Assembly (NCBI RefSeq): GCF_000374425.1
Contig: NZ_KB894355.1
Location: 154,608-218,607, forward strand
Source of the DNA: Acinetobacter tjernbergiae DSM 14971 = CIP 107465
GTDB lineage: Bacteria; Pseudomonadota; Gammaproteobacteria; Pseudomonadales; Moraxellaceae
Length of the DNA: 64,000 nucleotides
Direction of reading: 5' to 3'
Part shown: piece by piece, positions 60,382-64,000 of the stretch
Numbering within the stretch: the stretch's first letter is position 1
Layout: the number at the start of each line of letters is the position of its first letter
Notes under the pieces: model-generated
Database searches by the model: none
What the model saw: the letters and a program-made list of their open reading frames with translations, nothing else
What the model was told of the DNA's origin: nothing
Program-made: the position numbers and the translations under genes

Positions 60382-61077
60382 TTACTTAGAAACGTTGCTT
60401 ACATCAACGATCAAACCAGGGCCCATAGTTGAGCTCAAAGTGATCTTTTTAACGTATACACCTTTAGAAGTTGCAGGCTTTAAACGTTTTAAATCTGCAA
60501 TTAAAGTTTCAACGTTTTGACGTACAGCTTCTTCGCTAAAACCAAGTTGACCGATTGCAGCATGGATGATACCACCCTTGTCTACACGGTAACGTGCTTG
60601 ACCAGATTTAGCATTCTTAACCGCGTTAGCAACATCAGGAGTTACTGTACCCACTTTAGGGTTTGGCATTAAGCCACGTGGACCAAGAATTGTACCAAGC
60701 TTACCAACAACACGCATTGCATCAGGAGCAGCAATCACAACGTCGAAATCAAGGTTTCCACCTTGAATGCTTTCAGCAAGGTCATCAAAACCAACGATAT
60801 CAGCACCAGCAGCTTTCGCAGCTTCTGCAGCAGCACCTTGAGCAAATACTGCAACACGTACAGTTTTACCAGTACCCGCAGGTAAAGTCGTCGCACCACG
60901 AACAACCTGATCAGATTTACGTGGATCTACGCCAAGATTTACAGAGATATCTAAAGATTCTTTGAACTTCGCAGCTGGAAGGCTGTTAAGAACTTGTACT
61001 GCTTCTTCCAAAGTGTAAACTTTGTTTGCTTCAATAGCTGCAGCAATGGCTTTTTGACGTTTAGTTAACTTTGCCAT
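60382..61077 (-). CDS. rplA: 50S ribosomal protein L1
   Basis: Builds the L1 stalk near the E site and represses its own operon. The 231-aa protein begins [20 protein letters not shown]. It contains the family signature region ([21 protein letters not shown] near residue 133) and [16 protein letters not shown]. It overlaps no neighbour and starts 3 bases after the rplK stop, a tightly coupled pair. Confidence 0.98.
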   Translation of the reverse strand: MAKLTKRQKAIAAAIEANKVYTLEEAVQVLNSLPAAKFKESLDISVNLGVDPRKSDQVVRGATTLPAGTGKTVRVAVFAQGAAAEAAKAAGADIVGFDDLAESIQGGNLDFDVVIAAPDAMRVVGKLGTILGPRGLMPNPKVGTVTPDVANAVKNAKSGQARYRVDKGGIIHAAIGQLGFSEEAVRQNVETLIADLKRLKPATSKGVYVKKITLSSTMGPGLIVDVSNVSK

Positions 61078-61080
61078 GTC

Positions 61081-61509
61081 TTATAGCTCCACTTCCAAGC
61101 CCATAGAACGTGCAGAACCAGCAATGGTACGCACACGAGCGTCTAAATCAGCACCAGTTAAGTCTGGTTCTTTAGTAGTCGCGATTTCTTCTAACTGAGC
61201 ACGAGTCAACTTACCAACCTTAGTTTTGTTTGGTACAGAAGAACCCTTTTGAATACCAGCAGCTTTCTTAAGAAGAATAGATGCAGGTGGAGTTTTCATG
61301 ATAAAAGTGAACGACTTATCGTTGTACACAGTGATCACAACAGGAATTGGCAAGCCAACTTCAAGTTTTTGTGTAGCAGCATTGAATTCTTTACAGAATG
61401 CCATGATGTTTACACCACGTTGACCTAAAGCAGGACCAATTGGTGGAGATGGATTTGCTTTACCAGCTGGAACTTGCAGCTTGATATAGCCGTCAATCTT
61501 CTTAGCCAT
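61081..61509 (-). CDS. rplK: 50S ribosomal protein L11
   Basis: Forms the GTPase-associated centre with 23S rRNA. The 142-aa protein begins [20 protein letters not shown], with [20 protein letters not shown] (N-domain, thiostrepton region) and the C-terminal RNA-binding domain ending [17 protein letters not shown]. The 113-base gap after nusG contains AACAC-TTCG-GTGTT (61562-61575, UUCG tetraloop) and GCCCGAT/ATCGGGC (61587-61603) hairpins, probably part of an L1-binding leader. Confidence 0.98.
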   Translation of the reverse strand: MAKKIDGYIKLQVPAGKANPSPPIGPALGQRGVNIMAFCKEFNAATQKLEVGLPIPVVITVYNDKSFTFIMKTPPASILLKKAAGIQKGSSVPNKTKVGKLTRAQLEEIATTKEPDLTGADLDARVRTIAGSARSMGLEVEL

Positions 61510-61622
61510 TGAAAATTACCTCTGGGTACAGACGCCGTTAGGCTCCCCAAAAAAATTAAACAACACCGAAGTGTTAGAACAACAATGCCCGATCAAATCG
61601 GGCGCTTATCAACCTACGCAGA

Positions 61623-62156
61623 TTAAATCGTTTTTTCGACTTGTCGAAACTCGAGTTCAACCTGAGTTGGTCGATTAAATACATTAATTGTCAACGTTAA
61701 ACGTGACTTTTCGTATTGAACTTCCTCCACGACCCCTTTAAAGTCAGTGAACGGACCATCAACAACGAGTAATTCTTCACCAGGCTCAAACATCGTCTTA
61801 GGACGAGGTGCCTCACCAGTGTTACGTACACGCGCAAGAATTGCATCAGCTTCACGTTGAGAAATTGGTGCTGGTTTTTCTGGTGTACCACCAATAAAAC
61901 CAAGAACCTTTGGACATTCTTTTACGATATGCCAAGTATCATCATTCATTTCCATCTCGACTAATACATAGCCCGGAAAGAATTTACGCTCAGACTTACG
62001 CTTCTTACCATCCTTCATTTCCACTACTTCTTCAGTAGGGACAAGGACTTCACCAAAACTATCAATAACAGCGCTGCGCTGGATTCGATCATTAAGCGAA
62101 CGCATTACTTGTTTTTCAAAGCCTGAATAGGCATGAATAATATACCAACGTTTCAT
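61623..62156 (-). CDS. nusG: Transcription termination/antitermination protein NusG
   Basis: Binds RNA polymerase and couples it to Rho or the ribosome. The 177-aa protein shows the NGN domain ([32 protein letters not shown], with [15 protein letters not shown]) and the KOW domain ([20 protein letters not shown]). It lies 7 bases after secE in the usual secE-nusG pair. Confidence 0.98.
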   Translation of the reverse strand: MKRWYIIHAYSGFEKQVMRSLNDRIQRSAVIDSFGEVLVPTEEVVEMKDGKKRKSERKFFPGYVLVEMEMNDDTWHIVKECPKVLGFIGGTPEKPAPISQREADAILARVRNTGEAPRPKTMFEPGEELLVVDGPFTDFKGVVEEVQYEKSRLTLTINVFNRPTQVELEFRQVEKTI

Positions 62157-62163
62157 TGCGCTC

Positions 62164-62604
62164 TTACCCGATAATTAACTTAATAAACCAACCTAACCCG
62201 TAATCGAAACACCATAAAAGTAATGATGCAACAACCACAACCAAAAGAACTTGCCACGATGTCGTGATCGTCTCTTGTTTTGTTGGCCAAGTCACTCGAC
62301 GCAGCTCAATTCGCGCATCTTGCAATAAACGCAAAAAGCCCTTACCTTGATGGGTGGCGTATAATAAACCTAAAGCGACTACGATACAAGCCAAAACCAC
62401 CCCAACACGCACCCAAATATCATTTGCAGGCGCCCAATGGGCAGGTAAATGTTGATTTACCAATGCCGAACCAACCAATAAAGCTATAGCAATCAACCAC
62501 AAAACAATGTCAAGTGGAGAACTAGAGCTTACAACTTCTACAGCATTATTTCTTTGAGGGATTGGCGCGTCGCTTAGTGCGTCACGCGATTTATCATTCG
62601 ACAT
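62164..62604 (-). CDS. secE: Preprotein translocase subunit SecE
   Basis: Essential clamp subunit of SecYEG. The 146-aa protein has three TM helices, as in E. coli: [38 protein letters not shown], and the conserved third helix preceded by [18 protein letters not shown], the SecE signature. It is preceded by its own promoter candidate and followed by nusG. Confidence 0.96.
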   Translation of the reverse strand: MSNDKSRDALSDAPIPQRNNAVEVVSSSSPLDIVLWLIAIALLVGSALVNQHLPAHWAPANDIWVRVGVVLACIVVALGLLYATHQGKGFLRLLQDARIELRRVTWPTKQETITTSWQVLLVVVVASLLLWCFDYGLGWFIKLIIG

Positions 62605-62633
62605 TTTTTTACTCGTCGTAGAATTCGCGACTT

Positions 62634-62660
62634 ATTATATGACAACTTAGCCAGAATCAA
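62634..62660 (-). promoter_or_regulatory. Candidate promoter of secE-nusG
   Basis: On the minus strand TTGATT, a 15-base spacer and TATAAT, about 30 bases before the secE ATG. The -10 box is perfect; the spacer is short. Confidence 0.4.
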
Positions 62661-62798
62661 GCTTTTTTATTTAAAAAAAGTTATAGACTAGAAGGGGCTC
62701 AGCCCAACATCCAGTTTAGAGGTCATATCCTCTTACTGAACAACCAACTTACAACCCAGACCGAAAGCAGAATCTTCCAATCTGGGTACAACACAATA

Positions 62799-63989
62799 TT
62801 ATACAGTTACTTTCGCAACAACACCGGCACCTACAGTACGACCACCTTCACGGATTGCAAAACGTAGACCTGGATCCATTGCGATCGGGTGGATTAATTC
62901 TACTGACATCTCAACGTTGTCACCTGGCATTACCATTTCTACGCCGTCTTGTAATTGGATTGCGCCAGTTACGTCAGTTGTACGGAAGTAGAACTGTGGA
63001 CGGTAACCGTTAAGGAATGGAGTATGACGACCACCTTCTTCTTTAGAAAGTACATATACTTCTGCATCGAATTTAGTGTGCGGCTTGATTGTACCTGGTT
63101 TAGCAAGTACTTGACCACGTTGTACGTCTTCACGCTTAGTACCACGAAGAAGAACACCACAGTTCTCGCCCGCACGACCTTCGTCAAGAAGTTTACGGAA
63201 CATTTCTACGCCAGTTACAGTCGTTACAACTGTATCGCGGATACCAACGATTTCAACTGATTCGCCAACTTTAACGATACCAGATTCAACACGACCTGTT
63301 ACTACAGTACCACGACCAGAGATAGAGAATACATCTTCGATTGGCATTAAGAATGCTTTGTCGATTGCACGTTCTGGTTCTGGAATATAAGTATCAAGCG
63401 CTTCAACAAGTGCAAGAACTGATGCTTCACCGTAAGGACCGTCATTACCGTTTAATGCTTGAAGCGCTGAACCACGGATGATTGGAGTGTCATCACCAGG
63501 GAAGTCATAAGTAGAAAGAAGTTCACGAACTTCCATTTCTACTAATTCAAGTAATTCTTCATCATCAACAAGGTCACACTTGTTAAGGAATACAAGAATA
63601 AATGGTACACCAACCTGACGTGAAAGAAGGATGTGTTCACGAGTTTGTGGCATTGGACCATCAGTCGCAGCACATACAAGGATCGCGCCATCCATCTGAG
63701 CAGCACCAGTAATCATGTTTTTAACATAATCGGCGTGACCAGGACAGTCTACGTGAGCGTAGTGACGGATTGGAGAATCGTATTCTACGTGTGAAGTATT
63801 AATTGTAATACCACGTGCTTTTTCTTCAGGAGCTGAGTCGATTTGTGAGTAATCTTTCGCTTCACCGCCGTAAGTTTTTGCACAAATAGTTGCAATCGCA
63901 GCAGTTAAAGTTGTTTTACCATGGTCAACGTGACCAATTGTACCCACGTTTACGTGTGGTTTATTACGTTCAAACTTAGCCTTAGCCAT
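62799..63989 (-). CDS. tuf: Elongation factor Tu
   Basis: GTPase that delivers aminoacyl-tRNA to the ribosome. The complete 396-aa protein begins [20 protein letters not shown] and shows all G motifs: GHVDHGKTT, the switch I threonine in [30 protein letters not shown] and GSALQ. Domains 2 and 3 follow ([33 protein letters not shown]). The downstream gap (62605-62798) holds ACCCAGA/TCTGGGT with a 21-base loop; I found no tRNA-Trp there. Confidence 0.98.
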   Translation of the reverse strand: MAKAKFERNKPHVNVGTIGHVDHGKTTLTAAIATICAKTYGGEAKDYSQIDSAPEEKARGITINTSHVEYDSPIRHYAHVDCPGHADYVKNMITGAAQMDGAILVCAATDGPMPQTREHILLSRQVGVPFILVFLNKCDLVDDEELLELVEMEVRELLSTYDFPGDDTPIIRGSALQALNGNDGPYGEASVLALVEALDTYIPEPERAIDKAFLMPIEDVFSISGRGTVVTGRVESGIVKVGESVEIVGIRDTVVTTVTGVEMFRKLLDEGRAGENCGVLLRGTKREDVQRGQVLAKPGTIKPHTKFDAEVYVLSKEEGGRHTPFLNGYRPQFYFRTTDVTGAIQLQDGVEMVMPGDNVEMSVELIHPIAMDPGLRFAIREGGRTVGAGVVAKVTV

Positions 63990-64000
63990 TTGATTTTCCT

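Noticed and set aside
62605..62798. tRNA-Trp gene between tuf and secE
   Set aside because: A tRNA-Trp can be expected at this place in related genomes, but I found no cloverleaf, CCA anticodon loop or T-arm motif in the gap.

Overview
The window is a chromosomal segment of an AT-rich gammaproteobacterium, almost certainly an Acinetobacter (Moraxellaceae). I infer this from the gene set and gene orders (tpiA-secG-tRNAs-rimP-nusA-infB, pilB-pilC-pilD-coaE, recN, yqgE-ruvX, fadB-fadA, tuf-secE-nusG-rplKAJL-rpoBC), the protein sequences and the low GC content. I cannot name the species.

Layout. 1-5185 (minus strand): tpiA, secG, tRNA-Leu(GAG), two identical tRNA-fMet genes, two terminators, rimP, nusA and the 5' part of infB. 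5492-9982 (plus): type IV pilus genes pilB, pilC, pilD, then coaE. 9979-15286: an EamA transporter, rlmB, ppnP, recN, yqgE and ruvX. 15558-20121: an AaeA/AaeX/AaeB-type efflux operon with a divergent IclR-type regulator. 20341-28239 (minus): an unknown propeller-like protein, pgsA, a thioesterase, uvrC, a lipoprotein, an LpxO-like hydroxylase and a globin-coupled diguanylate cyclase. 28896-32234 (plus): the fadBA beta-oxidation operon. 32256-33802: a small insertion described below. 33951-42200: mostly Acinetobacter-type hypothetical envelope proteins, a PH-domain protein, a DsbA/FrnE-type oxidoreductase, an unknown two-gene unit and two tandem beta-barrel-like paralogues. 42295-50366: htpG, a frameshifted LprI-like gene, ompW, an NhaC-type antiporter, two alpha/beta hydrolases, a hotdog thioesterase and a glycine-zipper lipoprotein. 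50481-63989 (minus): rpoC, rpoB, rplL, rplJ, rplA, rplK, nusG, secE and tuf.

The most unusual structure is at the end of fadA. A perfect 55-bp direct repeat (32201-32255 and 33748-33802) covers the last codons and stop of fadA. It brackets a 1.5-kb AT-rich insert carrying one unknown two-helix membrane protein, a new terminator and an array of about eleven 9-bp repeats just upstream of that gene. This looks like an att-flanked cassette that rebuilds the host gene on entry, with no recombinase of its own. Its single membrane-protein cargo could be a stand-alone accessory (perhaps defence) gene; that function is speculation.

Other points of note are a C/G-rich palindromic element inserted between rpoB and rpoC, an L10-type leader before rplJ, a hairpin-plus-U-run attenuator between rplL and rpoB, a heat-shock-like promoter before htpG, and a seven-G tract that splits the LprI-like gene.
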